From: Ilyomonas limi
GTDB lineage: Bacteria; Bacteroidota; Bacteroidia; Chitinophagales; Chitinophagaceae
Assembly: GCF_005233845.1 (NCBI RefSeq)
Contig: NZ_SZQL01000016.1
Span: 1-64,000, forward strand
Direction: 5' to 3'
DNA: 64,000 bases
Made by a program: the position numbers and the translations under genes. Shown in pieces: positions 33,152 to 44,797 of this stretch (its first letter is position 1; every line of letters starts with the position of its first letter). The notes beneath the pieces were generated by a model. It searched no databases and was not told where the DNA came from. It saw only the letters and a program-made list of their open reading frames with translations.

Positions 33152-34402
33152 TCATATTGTACTGATCATTTCCATATCTTCTTCTGCCATGGCTCTTGTT
33201 TTGGCACGATGAATAATCAATTTTCTTCCTCCACAGAAAACAGCAAACGCCGTTATTGCGCAGCAAGCCATTACGCCAGCCATAGGCAGTGGAGTGCCGT
33301 TTTGCAACACACTTACAAGTGCCGAAGCGCCTGCACCAATACCCATTTGAATAGCGCCCATCAACGCGGAAGCGCTGCCCGCAGTATTGCCAAAAGGCGC
33401 TAAAGAAAGTGCAGATGCATTTGGAAAAATAAAGCCTTGTCCACACAAAAATAAAAAAATGAGCAGGATGGTAATAAATAGTCCGTTTAAACCTAAGAAG
33501 GTGATGGCAGCCAATATGATTCCGATGATACTTTGACAGCAGGTTGCTGCTTTTATGATTTGCTCACTGGAATACTTTCTTAATGCCAGATTATTGACCT
33601 GGCTGGAGCCAATCACACCTATAGAAATCAGTGCAAATATCCACCCGTATTGTTTTTCGTTTACCTTAAATAGCTCCATAAAAACATAGGGCGACCCGCT
33701 GATATAAGCATATAAACCAGCATAGGCAATAGCGCCCGTTAACGTATAGGTGTAAAACTGCGGATGCTTAAGAATGCCTGTAAAATTGCTGAGAATAGCA
33801 CCGGGCTTCAATGAAAAATAGGGATCAGGTTTTCTGCTTTCGGGCAACAAAAAATATACGCCGGCAAGGATGAGGAGGTTTATAATAATGAGTATTGCAA
33901 ACACATACCGCCAGCCAAATGCAGCAGTAATATAACCACCTACGGTGGGGGCAATAATCGGCGATACCGCCACTACCAGCATTAGCGTAGAAAATATTTT
34001 GGCATTTTGTTTCACTTCAAATATATCCCGCACGATAGCCCTTGCCGCCACCATACCCGCACAGCCACCAAAAGCCTGCAAAAGCCGGAAGATAATTAAC
34101 GCATGTACCGATGTAGCCATAGCACAACCTACGGAGGCAAGAAGGTAGATGAAAAGACCGGTGTACATCGGCTTTTTTCTGCCAAACCGCTCCAGCAGCG
34201 GGCCATAGACCAATTGCCCCACCGAAATACCTATAAAAAAACTGGAGAGTGATAACATAACCTGTGCTACGGATGTATGCAGACTTTTCGCAATATCCGG
34301 AAAAGCAGGCAGGTACATATCAATAGAAAAAGGACCAATGGCGGTGAGCAGACCCAATATAATAATGAGATGAAAGTATTTTTTGGCGCCGGTGTTGTTC
34401 AT
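33152..34402 (-). CDS. Bcr/CflA family multidrug efflux MFS transporter
   Basis: A 416-residue protein with 12 membrane helices, starting MNNTGAKKYFHLIIILG. An in-frame ATG at 34420 is rejected because a -7 promoter element covers it. Family motifs are GPFSIDMYLPAFPDIAKSL in helix 1, GQLVYGPLLERFGRKKPMYTG (motif A, helices 2-3), FRLLQAFGGCAGMVAARAIV (helix 4) and PTVGGYI in helix 5. The Bcr/CflA group exports drugs such as bicyclomycin, sulfonamides or chloramphenicol, and sometimes metabolites like cysteine, by proton antiport. No neighbour points to the substrate. Confidence 0.9.
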   Translation of the reverse strand: MNNTGAKKYFHLIIILGLLTAIGPFSIDMYLPAFPDIAKSLHTSVAQVMLSLSSFFIGISVGQLVYGPLLERFGRKKPMYTGLFIYLLASVGCAMATSVHALIIFRLLQAFGGCAGMVAARAIVRDIFEVKQNAKIFSTLMLVVAVSPIIAPTVGGYITAAFGWRYVFAILIIINLLILAGVYFLLPESRKPDPYFSLKPGAILSNFTGILKHPQFYTYTLTGAIAYAGLYAYISGSPYVFMELFKVNEKQYGWIFALISIGVIGSSQVNNLALRKYSSEQIIKAATCCQSIIGIILAAITFLGLNGLFITILLIFLFLCGQGFIFPNASALSLAPFGNTAGSASALMGAIQMGIGAGASALVSVLQNGTPLPMAGVMACCAITAFAVFCGGRKLIIHRAKTRAMAEEDMEMISTI

Positions 34403-34417
34403 AGTATATAAATACCG

Positions 34418-34425
34418 CAAAGGTA
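34418..34425 (-). promoter_or_regulatory. -7 promoter element of the Bcr/CflA gene
   Basis: The minus strand reads TACCTTTG, an exact match to TAnnTTTG, 15 bp before the ATG at 34402. No clear TTG -33 box was found. Its position over the alternative ATG at 34420 supports the downstream start. Confidence 0.6.
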
Positions 34426-34838
34426 CTTCGCAGTATTTACCGCTTTTAAATGATTACCTAACAAAATATAGCTTTCAAATAATTATGCGGGTTAAAGTTA
34501 AATGCCATGATAACAGCAACAGATCTTAAATGAGCCTGTGCAAAACGAATAGGGCGGTATGAGCTATGTATTCATTCAACACCCTTTTTCGGGTAGAACC
34601 ACCTGGGCTATACAATTTATCCTTTTCAATAAGTGTCCGCTCCATCCTGCCGGATGTTTTTACGGAGAGGAGGAATTTGTGCATGCCCATGTTTTAGCAC
34701 ATGTAGTGTTAGGAAAATACAATAATTTTCTTAATAAATATTATCATACTTTTTATAAATAAGGATATTGCTTAAATTCGCTCCACTATTGGCTTGCCAT
34801 CATCCTTTCTGTTCATAGCCAATACTTTGTTTAACTAA
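34426..34838. other. Intergenic region with an unconvincing ORF
   Basis: About 410 bp between divergently transcribed genes. A plus frame at 34559-34762 is open for 67 codons but has no recognisable motif and an unlikely composition. Nothing else was found. Confidence 0.35.
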
Positions 34839-34846
34839 TAACTTTG
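34839..34846 (+). promoter_or_regulatory. -7 promoter element of the sterol-desaturase-like gene
   Basis: TAACTTTG, an exact match to TAnnTTTG, ends 4 bp before the ATG at 34851. Transcription starting about 5-7 bp downstream would give a leaderless or nearly leaderless mRNA. No good TTG box lies at the expected spacing. Confidence 0.5.
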
Positions 34847-34850
34847 CATC

Positions 34851-35912
34851 ATGGAGTTTTTAAAAGACGTTCAGGATTGGTTTGTCGGTTTTTTTGGTAT
34901 CAGACATATTTTGGATGTTGTTCATTCAGGCGACTATAGCTCGCTACTCTCGCTCGACGGACTTACCTGGATTATTGCGCCATTATTTCCGGTTCTGCTG
35001 TTTCTGGAGATCATGAAAGCATTGATCTTTAGAAAGTTCAGAGCCATTGATTATAAAATACCTTTCTTCTCTTATGTGCTCAATGCCTTTATAGGACGGT
35101 TTTTGTCTATCGGGCTTGTTGTAGTGTGTATCGGACTGTTCGAAAAATACGCGATTATCAAAATCTCGTTTACCTGGTACTGGTTCATTTACGGCTATAT
35201 TGTGTGGGAGTTTGGTCATTTTATTTACCATTATCTCGGGCATAAAGTGCGCTTGTTCTGGTGTTTACACTCCACCCATCATGCACCGGAAGCAATGAAC
35301 CTATCCGTTTCTTACGCCCACTTTTTCCTCGAAGGGCCTTATGCCGACTTTATCCGGACCACCGTTTGTATTCTTCTTGGTGTACCGCCGCCCATGCTGT
35401 TCCTTATTATGTTTATTGATGGTGTTTGGGGTGGCTTTATACACATTGGCGAGCACATGATGCGCGATGGCAAGCTCGGTCCGCTGCATAAATTCATTCT
35501 CACGCCCATGCATCACCGTGTACACCATGCCAAGAACCCATTGTATATGGATACCAATTTCTGCAACCTGCTCAATATCTGGGATCGTGTTTTTGGCACC
35601 TACCAGTTGCAGGAAAAGACAGTACCCATTACTTATGGCATCACCAGAGAAATGGCACCCAACAGCTTTCTCGATGCATATTTTGGTGAGTTCGGCGCAT
35701 TGATCAAAGACATACGTAAAGCACCCGGCATTAAAAATAAATTCCTTTATCTTATTATGCCTCCGGGCTGGAGCCATACCGGCGATCATAAAACCGCCAG
35801 TAAGGTTAAAAAAGAATACTTTCAAAATCCACGACCTGAAATTGCAGAGGAAGCACGGGAAACACCGGTATTGGACGGTGCCGAGCCTTCGGTTGCCCAG
35901 GTAATTGCATAG
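34851..35912 (+). CDS. Sterol desaturase/fatty acid hydroxylase family protein
   Basis: A 353-residue integral membrane di-iron enzyme. Four hydrophobic segments precede the three histidine boxes of the family: HFIYHYLGHK, then HSTHHAPE, and HRVHHAKNP near residue 225, with an extra HIGEHMM between. These ligate the two irons that activate oxygen for hydroxylation or desaturation of a lipid. It probably modifies a fatty acid, sphingolipid or carotenoid-type lipid; the substrate cannot be read. The C-terminal 90 residues are soluble and proline-rich. It stands alone with a -7 element almost touching its ATG. Confidence 0.87.
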   Translation: MEFLKDVQDWFVGFFGIRHILDVVHSGDYSSLLSLDGLTWIIAPLFPVLLFLEIMKALIFRKFRAIDYKIPFFSYVLNAFIGRFLSIGLVVVCIGLFEKYAIIKISFTWYWFIYGYIVWEFGHFIYHYLGHKVRLFWCLHSTHHAPEAMNLSVSYAHFFLEGPYADFIRTTVCILLGVPPPMLFLIMFIDGVWGGFIHIGEHMMRDGKLGPLHKFILTPMHHRVHHAKNPLYMDTNFCNLLNIWDRVFGTYQLQEKTVPITYGITREMAPNSFLDAYFGEFGALIKDIRKAPGIKNKFLYLIMPPGWSHTGDHKTASKVKKEYFQNPRPEIAEEARETPVLDGAEPSVAQVIA

Positions 35913-36076
35913 ATTATATCAGGGATGGAGCTTACTGATACCAACATTTTTATGGACGAATAATCGGGATTATCAATCAGTTCTCCAATAAATGATGTAA
36001 TACTTTTTTGGAGTTTAATTATTAACTTCTTAACTAACCAGCCTTCACAGAAGCTACCATTAAATTTAGAAGTATT

Positions 36077-36267
36077 TTACCTTTTTAAACTGTCCGCTTC
36101 TGTTTTTGATGTGTCACCCATCATTGGAGCTACCGTACTCGTGTTATCGGACGTAGGTGGAGTAGTAATGCTATTGGTATTACTGTCTGACCCTCAGCAC
36201 TTTCACTGCCATTTCAGCAAGACGTGAAAACACCTGCTATAGCGGCAATCAATAACATTTTTTTCAT
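36077..36267 (-). pseudogene. Small lipoprotein gene with nonsense codon and frameshift
   Basis: ATG at 36267 starts MKKMLLIAAIAGVFTSC, a lipoprotein signal with lipobox cysteine 17. The very next codon is TGA. After it the frame reads NGSESAEG, then a frameshift leads into SDSNTNSITTPPTSDNTST, VAPMMGDTSKTEADSLKR and TAA at 36077-36079. Restored, it would be a Ser/Thr-rich lipoprotein of about 62 residues. Two independent lesions in 190 bp make it a pseudogene. It opens the decayed stretch that runs to 40.0 kb. Confidence 0.7.
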
Positions 36268-36328
36268 AATGAACCTATCTTTTTGGTGGCTGAATGCAAG
36301 CTGCTTACATAAAAGTAATAGCAGTTAT

Positions 36329-36796
36329 TTACTGCTGCATAACAACGGGTGAAGTGGATTGCAATTGTTTTCCAAATGGTTTCTCATATAAACGCTTTCC
36401 GGTTGCCTTATGCAATGCGTTTGCAAGCGCACCAAAAATGGGCGGGAACAATGGATCACCAAGACCGGTGTCATGGTCATTTTTCACAAAATGTACCTCA
36501 ATCGCCTTTGGTGCTTCGCTATATCTAACCATGCGATAGGTATTAAAATTATTTTTTTGTGGCGCTCCATCCTGAAATGTCATTTCTCCATACAGCGCAT
36601 TTCCGATACCATCTACTATTGCTCCTTCGCCCATGTTGGCTGCTGCATCAGGATTTATCACCATGCCGCAGTCAACAGCAGCATACACTTTTTTAATAAC
36701 GGGCTTATTGTCCTTCATCGTCAGATCAATCACTTCAGCTACTTCAGGTGTGTTATTTATGCTGCTTTCTTGTGCATAAGATGATTGAACAATCAT
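36329..36796 (-). pseudogene. C-terminal fragment of a xanthine dehydrogenase-type molybdopterin subunit
   Basis: This 155-codon frame holds only the last part of a large molybdopterin-binding subunit of about 730 residues: KVYAAVDCGMVINPDAAANM, then GAIVDGIGNALYGEMTF, NNFNTYRMVRYSE and GALANALHKATGKRLYEKPF. The catalytic-glutamate motif, normally GLGEP, reads GLGDP here, an Asp for the essential Glu. The rest of the gene and the small iron-sulfur subunit are absent. Upstream is 85 bp of AT-rich sequence and then the intact cupin gene. It is a non-functional remnant left by deletion. Confidence 0.85.
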
Positions 36797-36881
36797 AATG
36801 AGAAAAATAGTGCAAAATTTTTGCTTTCATGTGTTATTAATTTATACGTTTTACATAGAGAAATTTGGTTGTGGGATGATG

Positions 36882-37340
36882 TTATTTTATTGCATTATAT
36901 TCTGCATCCGTTACCTTTTGCAACCATATTGTTTTTCCTTTTTGTGCAGGTGAAATCGCGATATAAGCAAAACTGCTATTTGATACTGCTGCGTGCCAAT
37001 GCGCTACACCTGGGAGACATTTGATGACATCTCCTTTATGAACAATCTGCCCCGGCTTACCCTTCTCCTGGTAGTATCCGGTGCCTTCCGTAATAAGCAG
37101 AATTTGTCCGCCGGGATGAATATGCCAATCCAATTTTGAACCAGACGCATAGACTGCCTGAGCAATGCCAAAAGTGAAAGCAGTATCCGGTTTACTTAAT
37201 TCATTGAGCCAGATAGTTCCTGTATAATTATCCGTGTTTTTACCTATTTCACCTTTTGGAAAAATAGATGTATCCTGTGCTTGCGCCAGAGTAAACAAAG
37301 TAACACAGAATACAATCATTAAATACAATGCTTTTTTCAT
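36882..37340 (-). CDS. Secreted cupin domain protein
   Basis: A 152-residue protein with a signal peptide (MKKALYLMIVFCVTLFTLAQ, cleaved near AQAQ). The single cupin barrel shows motif 1 as WHIHPGGQILLITEGTGYYQ, with two histidines and a glutamate for metal, and motif 2 as GVAHWHAA. The signature places it with periplasmic cupins annotated as carboxymuconolactone or mandelonitrile-lyase-like; the reaction is unknown. It is the only intact gene in a stretch of pseudogenes (36.1-40.0 kb). Similar cupins often sit beside aldo/keto reductases and AraC regulators, the same gene set found here in ruined form. Confidence 0.82.
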   Translation of the reverse strand: MKKALYLMIVFCVTLFTLAQAQDTSIFPKGEIGKNTDNYTGTIWLNELSKPDTAFTFGIAQAVYASGSKLDWHIHPGGQILLITEGTGYYQEKGKPGQIVHKGDVIKCLPGVAHWHAAVSNSSFAYIAISPAQKGKTIWLQKVTDAEYNAIK

Positions 37341-37379
37341 GAGTGTATTTTTATTGTTTTTGAGTTATTTCATAATGCA

Positions 37380-38998
<1,619 letters not shown>

Positions 38999-39150
38999 TT
39001 ATTTTTTCACTATACAAAGGTCCTGGCATTTTTCTGCCTGCATGGTATACAGATTGCTGATTTACTTACCATTATTGCTGATTAGAAGGTGTTCATCAAT
39101 GAAATAAGAATTCAAGGTGATAATTTTGAATTGAATAAAAATATGGTGAT

Positions 39151-40046
39151 ATGGATAATATGCGACGTTTTGAGACTATCAGCGAATACAATGAATTCAA
39201 CAATAACGAAACACTTCATCCGTTGGTAAGTGTGGTTGATTTATCAAAGGCAAATCCCCGGTTGGGTTCCCGTATGTATTTCGGCTTCTACACCATATTT
39301 TTAAAGAGGTAAAATGCGGTGATTTGGTATATGGCAAACAAACTTACGATTACCAGGAAGGTACTTTGGTTTTTCTTGCACCCGGACAAGTTGCTGGTGT
39401 TAACAGCAGTGGAGAAACGTATCAGCCCAAAGGTTATGCACTGGTATTTCATCCTAATTTAATACATGGCACTTCGTTTGGAAAGCATATTCAGGATTAT
39501 ACTTTTTTTAGCTATCAATCCAATGAAGCATTGCATTTATCAGAACGGGAACGGAAAATTGTGTTGGATTGTTTTTCGAAAATTGAATATGAACTGGAAC
39601 CTGCCATTGACAAGCATAGTAAAGGGTTGATTGTATCCAATATTGAACTGTTTTTGAATTATTGTGTTCGTTTTTACGACCGCCAGTTTATTACCCGGGA
39701 CAATGCACACAAAGGTATTTTAGAAGGGTTTGAAAATTTGTTGAATGAATACTTTAAGACAGATAAACCTCAAACAAACGGCTTGCCTTCCGTAGTCTGG
39801 TGTGCAAGTAAATTAAACTTATCGCCCGGCTATTTTGGTGACCTGATAAAGAAAGAAACAGGAAAAACGGCATAGGAATACATACAATCGAAGGTGATTA
39901 ATGTAGCGAAAGAAAGAATATTTGATTACAATAAGTCGGTTAGTGAAATTGCTTATGAATTAGGGTTTAAATATCCGCAGCATTTTACACGTTTATTTAA
40001 GCAACGGGTGGAGCAATCACCGAATGAATACAGGATGCTCAATTAA
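39151..40046 (+). pseudogene. AraC family regulator with frameshift and amber codon
   Basis: ATG 39151 opens MDNMRRFETISEYNEFNNN, the N-terminal cupin-like domain of an AraC regulator. The frame breaks near 39304 (one A too few after FYTIFLK) and resumes as VKCGDLVYGKQTYDYQEG. The HTH domain follows: ASKLNLSPGYFGDLIKKETG, then TAG at 39873-39875 where relatives have Gln, then EYIQSKVINVAKERIFD, SVSEIAYELGFKYPQHFTRL and SPNEYRMLN. It is divergent from the two aldo/keto reductase pseudogenes and was most likely their regulator; regulator and targets have decayed together. Confidence 0.87.
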
Positions 40047-40154
40047 TTAATTTACTTAGTACAGGTGCTGCACATTGTTAAATATCCTTCTATTAATAAG
40101 TAAAATATCAATCGGAAAAGACACAGGCCTTTTCAATTTAAACTATAAAAATTA

Positions 40155-41594
40155 TCACCAGCCACCGCCTAACGCCTGGTAAAGATTTACCACTGCCTGC
40201 AGTTGCTGTAACTTATCATTTACACTGCCCAACTGTGCTGACAATAAAAATTGTTCGGAGGTAAGCACATCGGTATAATTGGTGGCAGAACTGTATTGCA
40301 ATAATTCTTTTGTATAATCAACCGCTTTCTCCAAAGCTTCTATCTGGTGAGTGCGGCTTGACTGTTTTTCTAAAGCGGTTTGATAAGCATATAATGCATC
40401 GGAAACTTCTGCGCCGGCATTCAGCAACGATTGCTGATAGGCATAATAAGCTTCCTGTTGTTGCGCTTTTGCAATGCGTAAACGAGCTTTATTTTGTCCG
40501 TTATTAAAAATGGGTTGGGTAAGTCCGCCTATGATGTTATAAAAAATTGATCTGTTAAACAAGTCTTTGATTTTTATAGACGAAACACCGGCTTCAGCCG
40601 TTAATGTTAGTTGCGGATAAAAATAAGTGCGGGCTACATTGGTGTTTTCAAAAGCAGCCCTGAAAGCAAGTTCTGCCTGCTGCACATCGGGTCTGTTTTT
40701 TAACAGCAAAGAAGGAATGCCGGTTTGCAGATCAGTATAAATTGTTTGCTCCTCCAAGGTACTGCGTTTAATAGCGCCTGGTGTCCTGGCTAATAAAATA
40801 CTCAGCGCATTTTCGGTTTCACGAATACTGCGTTTCAAATCGGGTATCGTTACTTCCGCAGCATAACGATTGGCTTCGCTTTGTACAACCGCAGCACCCG
40901 TTACAACGGCACTTTCTTTTAGTGCTTTCATCGTTTCTACTTCCTGAATACGGGTTTCCAAAGTTTGCTCCGTTATCTTCAATTGCTGGTCTAACGAAAG
41001 CAATTGATAATAATAGCTTGCAATGCCCGCAACCAGTTGTGTTTGTATGGCACGTTTGGCTGCATCGCTTTGCAATAAATTAGCAAAAGCCGCCTTTTTT
41101 GCGCTCTTTAATTTTCCCCAGATATCCGCTTCCCAACTGGTGCTTATACTTGCCTGATAAGCTGTGATAGCTAAAGGAAATGTGCCGATAAAATCGGGTG
41201 GCAGATTGAGTGAAGCAATAGACTGCTTGTTGCGGGAAACGTTTGCTTTACCATCAATACCCGGCAAAAAAGCCATCCGGCTCTGTTGAAAGTTGGCATT
41301 TGCTTCGTTGATACGTTCAATCGCTATTTTCAAATTTAAGTTTTCGCTTATACCTTCTGCAATAAGATTTTGCAATACCGTATCACTGAACAATTGCGTA
41401 TAAGGTAAGCTGGAAATAGATACAGTGTCTGCAGTATCCAATTCTATTGAAGCGTTACCAGAGCTCGTATCGCGATACAGTTGCCCTTTTACTGCCACGC
41501 CTGGCTGCTGATATTTTTGTGTAACACAGGATGCAAATAAGAGTGCAATTATCAGTATTAGGAATAGTTGATTTCGTTTATGTCCGTCGTTCAT
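40155..41594 (-). CDS. Outer membrane efflux lipoprotein, NodT/TolC family
   Basis: A 479-residue outer-membrane factor. The signal ends in a lipobox (LLFASC, Cys23). Two OEP repeats are visible, the first from NLIAEGISENLNLKIAIERI to AAEVTIPDLKRSIRETENAL and the second from LLLKNRPDVQQAELAFRAA to the C-terminus. RPDV and the coiled-coil segments are typical of the NodT subgroup. It forms the trimeric exit channel of the RND pump encoded just upstream. The gap to the pump gene is 29 bp. It is the last gene of a four-gene operon starting with the TetR regulator. Confidence 0.92.
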   Translation of the reverse strand: MNDGHKRNQLFLILIIALLFASCVTQKYQQPGVAVKGQLYRDTSSGNASIELDTADTVSISSLPYTQLFSDTVLQNLIAEGISENLNLKIAIERINEANANFQQSRMAFLPGIDGKANVSRNKQSIASLNLPPDFIGTFPLAITAYQASISTSWEADIWGKLKSAKKAAFANLLQSDAAKRAIQTQLVAGIASYYYQLLSLDQQLKITEQTLETRIQEVETMKALKESAVVTGAAVVQSEANRYAAEVTIPDLKRSIRETENALSILLARTPGAIKRSTLEEQTIYTDLQTGIPSLLLKNRPDVQQAELAFRAAFENTNVARTYFYPQLTLTAEAGVSSIKIKDLFNRSIFYNIIGGLTQPIFNNGQNKARLRIAKAQQQEAYYAYQQSLLNAGAEVSDALYAYQTALEKQSSRTHQIEALEKAVDYTKELLQYSSATNYTDVLTSEQFLLSAQLGSVNDKLQQLQAVVNLYQALGGGW

Positions 41595-41623
41595 TTTGTA
41601 TGTAATTGATCGGATAGAATTTT

Positions 41624-44600
41624 TTATTGAATAGAGGTTTGATCTGAAGCCGGAACAGGCAAAGGCTTTCTGCTAATGCGTTCCTGTAATGTTTGAAAAA
41701 TGATGAACAATACCGGGATAACAAAAACGCCGAAGATGGTTCCGATAAGCATACCCCCAACAGCACCTGTACCAATAGAACGGTTACCTTCCGCACCTGC
41801 TCCCGTTGAAAGCATTAACGGTAAGATGCCAAAAATGAATGCAAAAGAGGTCATTAATATTGGTCGTAAACGGGCAACCGAACCATTGATAGCTGCCTGC
41901 ACAATGCTTTGTCCTTCCCTTCGCCGGTCAACCGCAAATTCTACAATAAGAATCGCATTCTTTGCCAGCAAACCAATGAGCATGATGAGTGTTATTTGCA
42001 GGTAGATATTGTTTTGTACGCCAAACAGGTTTGCAAAGATGAAAGCGCCTGCCAAGCCAATGGGTAACGACAACAGCACCGAAAAAGGAAGCAGATAACT
42101 TTCATATTGTGCGCTTAATAAAAAGTACACAAATACAAGGCATAATAAAAAGATATAAATAGTTTGGCTACCGCTTGATATCTCTTCACGGCTTAATCCG
42201 GAAAACTCATATCCATAACCCACCGGCAATGTTTGCGCAGCCACTTCCTGGATGGCTTTGATGGCATCGCCGGAACTATATCCCTCATTTTGCGCACCGG
42301 ATACAGACATAGCAGTAAACATATTAAAACGGTTAATAAACTCAGGTCCATACACCCGTTTTAAGGTAACAAACTCCGATACCGGCGCCATTACATTATT
42401 GCCCGTTCTTACAAAAATATTATTAATACTTCCCTCTGTACCGCGATACGCCGCATCAGCCTGTATCATTACACGATATTGCTTTCCAAATTCATTGAAG
42501 TTAGAGGCATACAAACCACCATAATAGCCCTGCAATGTGTTTAAAACAGCCGCAGGTGGAACATTTGCCTCTTTACATTTGGGCACATTCAGGTCAATCT
42601 GATATTGAGGGAAATTGGTATTGAAAAAGCTCTTTGCATATTGTATCTCAGGGCGTTTGCTTAAAGCGGCGAGGAATGTATCTTTTACGGCAACAAACTT
42701 ACTGATGTCGCCACCACTTTTGTCCTGCAACTGAAACTCAAAACCGCTCGTGTTACCAAAACCTTCGAGTGTTGGCGGGGCAAAGAAAAGAATATTGGCA
42801 CCTTTAATATGTGATGTTAGCTGAAACAATTTATTGACAACAGCATCAACAGTATGTTCTTTTCCTTTGCGTTCATTCCAGGGTTTTAATTCCATGAAAA
42901 AAGCTGCATAGGAACCACCACTTCCACCGCTTAAAAGTCCGAAACCGCCTACTTGGGTAACCGAAGCCATTTCGGGTATGCTTCTGCAAATGGCCGCTAC
43001 CTGGTCGGATATTTCTGAAGTACGTTCCAGTGAAGAAGCCGGTGGCAGCGAAATATCTGCCATAATAAATTTCTGGTCTTCATTAGGCACGAATCCACCC
43101 GGCGTTGTTTTCATCAAAAACCATAATAAAGTACCAAAAACAGCGATGCCAAATAATGCAATCCATTTCCTTTTTGATAAGAAACCAACAGAACGTTTAT
43201 ATTTAGCAGTTACTGCTTCAAAGCCGACATTGAAAGCATTATAAAAACGTTGCATAAAACCTTTTCGAAGCTTGTTCTCATGATGTGGTTTTAATAATAA
43301 AGCACACAGTGCGGGACTAAGCGTTAAGGCATTTACGGCTGAAATAATGATCGAAACAGCCAGCGTTAAACCAAACTGTTTATAAAATACGCCTGTAGAA
43401 CCTGAAATAAAGGTGACCGGCAAAAACACCGAAGCCATTACAAGGGTAATGGAAATAACGGCTCCACTGATTTCACTCATTGCTTCCTGGGTAGCTGTTT
43501 TTGCCGAAGAAGCGCCATGATCCAGCTTTGAATGTACCGCTTCCACCACCACAATCGCATCATCTACCACAATACCTATTGCCAGCACCAATGCAAACAG
43601 TGTAAGCAGGTTGATGGTAAAGCCAAATAATTGCAGAAAGAAAAAGGTACCAATTATTGCTACCGGTACGGCTATCGCAGGTATTAAGGTTGAACGAAGG
43701 TCTTGCAGAAAAATGAACACCACAATAAAAACAAGCACAAAGGCTTCGAGCAAAGTGCGGATAACCTTTTCAATGGATACATTCAAAAAATCATTCGCCG
43801 AAAAGATCATGGTGCTGGTTACACCCGGCGGAAAGTTTTTGGAAGCTGCTTTTATGGTACGATCTATTTCCTGTATCATTTCATGGGCATTGGAGCCTGC
43901 AGACTGAAATATACCAAGCACAATAGAAGGCTTTCCATCGGTAAGGGAAGTAATGGCATACGTAATAGAACCCAATTCAATGCGGGCGACATCCTTCAAA
44001 CGTAACAATTGTCCGTTCTGTGCCGAACGGATAACAATGTTCTCATATTCTTCCGGTTTTTGAAGTCTGCCTTTGTATTTAAGCACATATTCAAAAGACT
44101 GGTTGCTGTTCTCTCCAATTTTACCCGGCGCCGCTTCGATGTTTTGTTCTGCCAATGCATTGTTGATATCATCGGGCACTAATCCATACGTTGCCATTAC
44201 ATCAGGTTTTAGCCAGATACGCATGGAATAATCACCGGTGCCCCAGGCTTGTGCATCACCTACGCCATTGATCCTTTTAATTACAGGTACCAAATTAATG
44301 TTGGCATAATTCTGCAAAAACTTGGCATCAAAAGAGGGATTGGTACTGTTAAGCGCAAACACCATTACCATACTGCTTTGCTGTTTGCTGGTGGTTACAC
44401 CTGCGCGGGTTACTTCGGCAGGCAATAGCGGCATTGCTCTTGATACACGGTTTTGAACGTTCACAGCAGCGAGGTCGGGATTGGTTCCCTGCTTGAAATA
44501 AATAGTAATGCCAGCCGAGCCATCGTTACTTGCAGAAGAAGTCATATAGGTCATGTTCTCCACGCCATTAATTTGTTCTTCCAGCGGAACGATCACACTG

Positions 44601-44776
44601 TTCATTACCACGTCGGCATTGGCGCCCTGGTAAGCGGTAAATACCCGAACAGTGGGCGGCGCAATATCCGGGTACAGGGTAATGGGCAAAGTTACAATGC
44701 CTATAATACCAAGTATGACGAGGATAACGGAAATAACCGTTGATAATACCGGTCGTTCTATAAATGTTTTGAGCAT
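41624..44776 (-). CDS. RND multidrug efflux permease, HAE1 (AcrB-like) family
   Basis: A 1050-residue inner-membrane proton antiporter. It opens with MLKTFIERPVLSTVISVILV. Helix 4 holds the proton-relay pair Asp-Asp in AIGIVVDDAIVVVEAV, and the following GPRPxxG-like segment and ITLVMASVFLPVTFISG match AcrB. Two large periplasmic loops and 12 helices are recognisable. The conserved ending is MLIGTIFGVFVIPVLFIIFQ. It captures drugs or other amphiphiles from the periplasm and passes them to the outer-membrane factor. The gap to the adaptor gene is 21 bp. Length is normal for HAE1. Confidence 0.95.
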   Translation of the reverse strand: MLKTFIERPVLSTVISVILVILGIIGIVTLPITLYPDIAPPTVRVFTAYQGANADVVMNSVIVPLEEQINGVENMTYMTSSASNDGSAGITIYFKQGTNPDLAAVNVQNRVSRAMPLLPAEVTRAGVTTSKQQSSMVMVFALNSTNPSFDAKFLQNYANINLVPVIKRINGVGDAQAWGTGDYSMRIWLKPDVMATYGLVPDDINNALAEQNIEAAPGKIGENSNQSFEYVLKYKGRLQKPEEYENIVIRSAQNGQLLRLKDVARIELGSITYAITSLTDGKPSIVLGIFQSAGSNAHEMIQEIDRTIKAASKNFPPGVTSTMIFSANDFLNVSIEKVIRTLLEAFVLVFIVVFIFLQDLRSTLIPAIAVPVAIIGTFFFLQLFGFTINLLTLFALVLAIGIVVDDAIVVVEAVHSKLDHGASSAKTATQEAMSEISGAVISITLVMASVFLPVTFISGSTGVFYKQFGLTLAVSIIISAVNALTLSPALCALLLKPHHENKLRKGFMQRFYNAFNVGFEAVTAKYKRSVGFLSKRKWIALFGIAVFGTLLWFLMKTTPGGFVPNEDQKFIMADISLPPASSLERTSEISDQVAAICRSIPEMASVTQVGGFGLLSGGSGGSYAAFFMELKPWNERKGKEHTVDAVVNKLFQLTSHIKGANILFFAPPTLEGFGNTSGFEFQLQDKSGGDISKFVAVKDTFLAALSKRPEIQYAKSFFNTNFPQYQIDLNVPKCKEANVPPAAVLNTLQGYYGGLYASNFNEFGKQYRVMIQADAAYRGTEGSINNIFVRTGNNVMAPVSEFVTLKRVYGPEFINRFNMFTAMSVSGAQNEGYSSGDAIKAIQEVAAQTLPVGYGYEFSGLSREEISSGSQTIYIFLLCLVFVYFLLSAQYESYLLPFSVLLSLPIGLAGAFIFANLFGVQNNIYLQITLIMLIGLLAKNAILIVEFAVDRRREGQSIVQAAINGSVARLRPILMTSFAFIFGILPLMLSTGAGAEGNRSIGTGAVGGMLIGTIFGVFVIPVLFIIFQTLQERISRKPLPVPASDQTSIQ

Positions 44777-44797
44777 AAAAAGACGGGAATAAGATAA

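Noticed and set aside
34559-34762. 67-codon plus-strand ORF between the exporter and desaturase genes
   Set aside because: No motif, no start context, unusual His/Tyr-rich end; likely chance.
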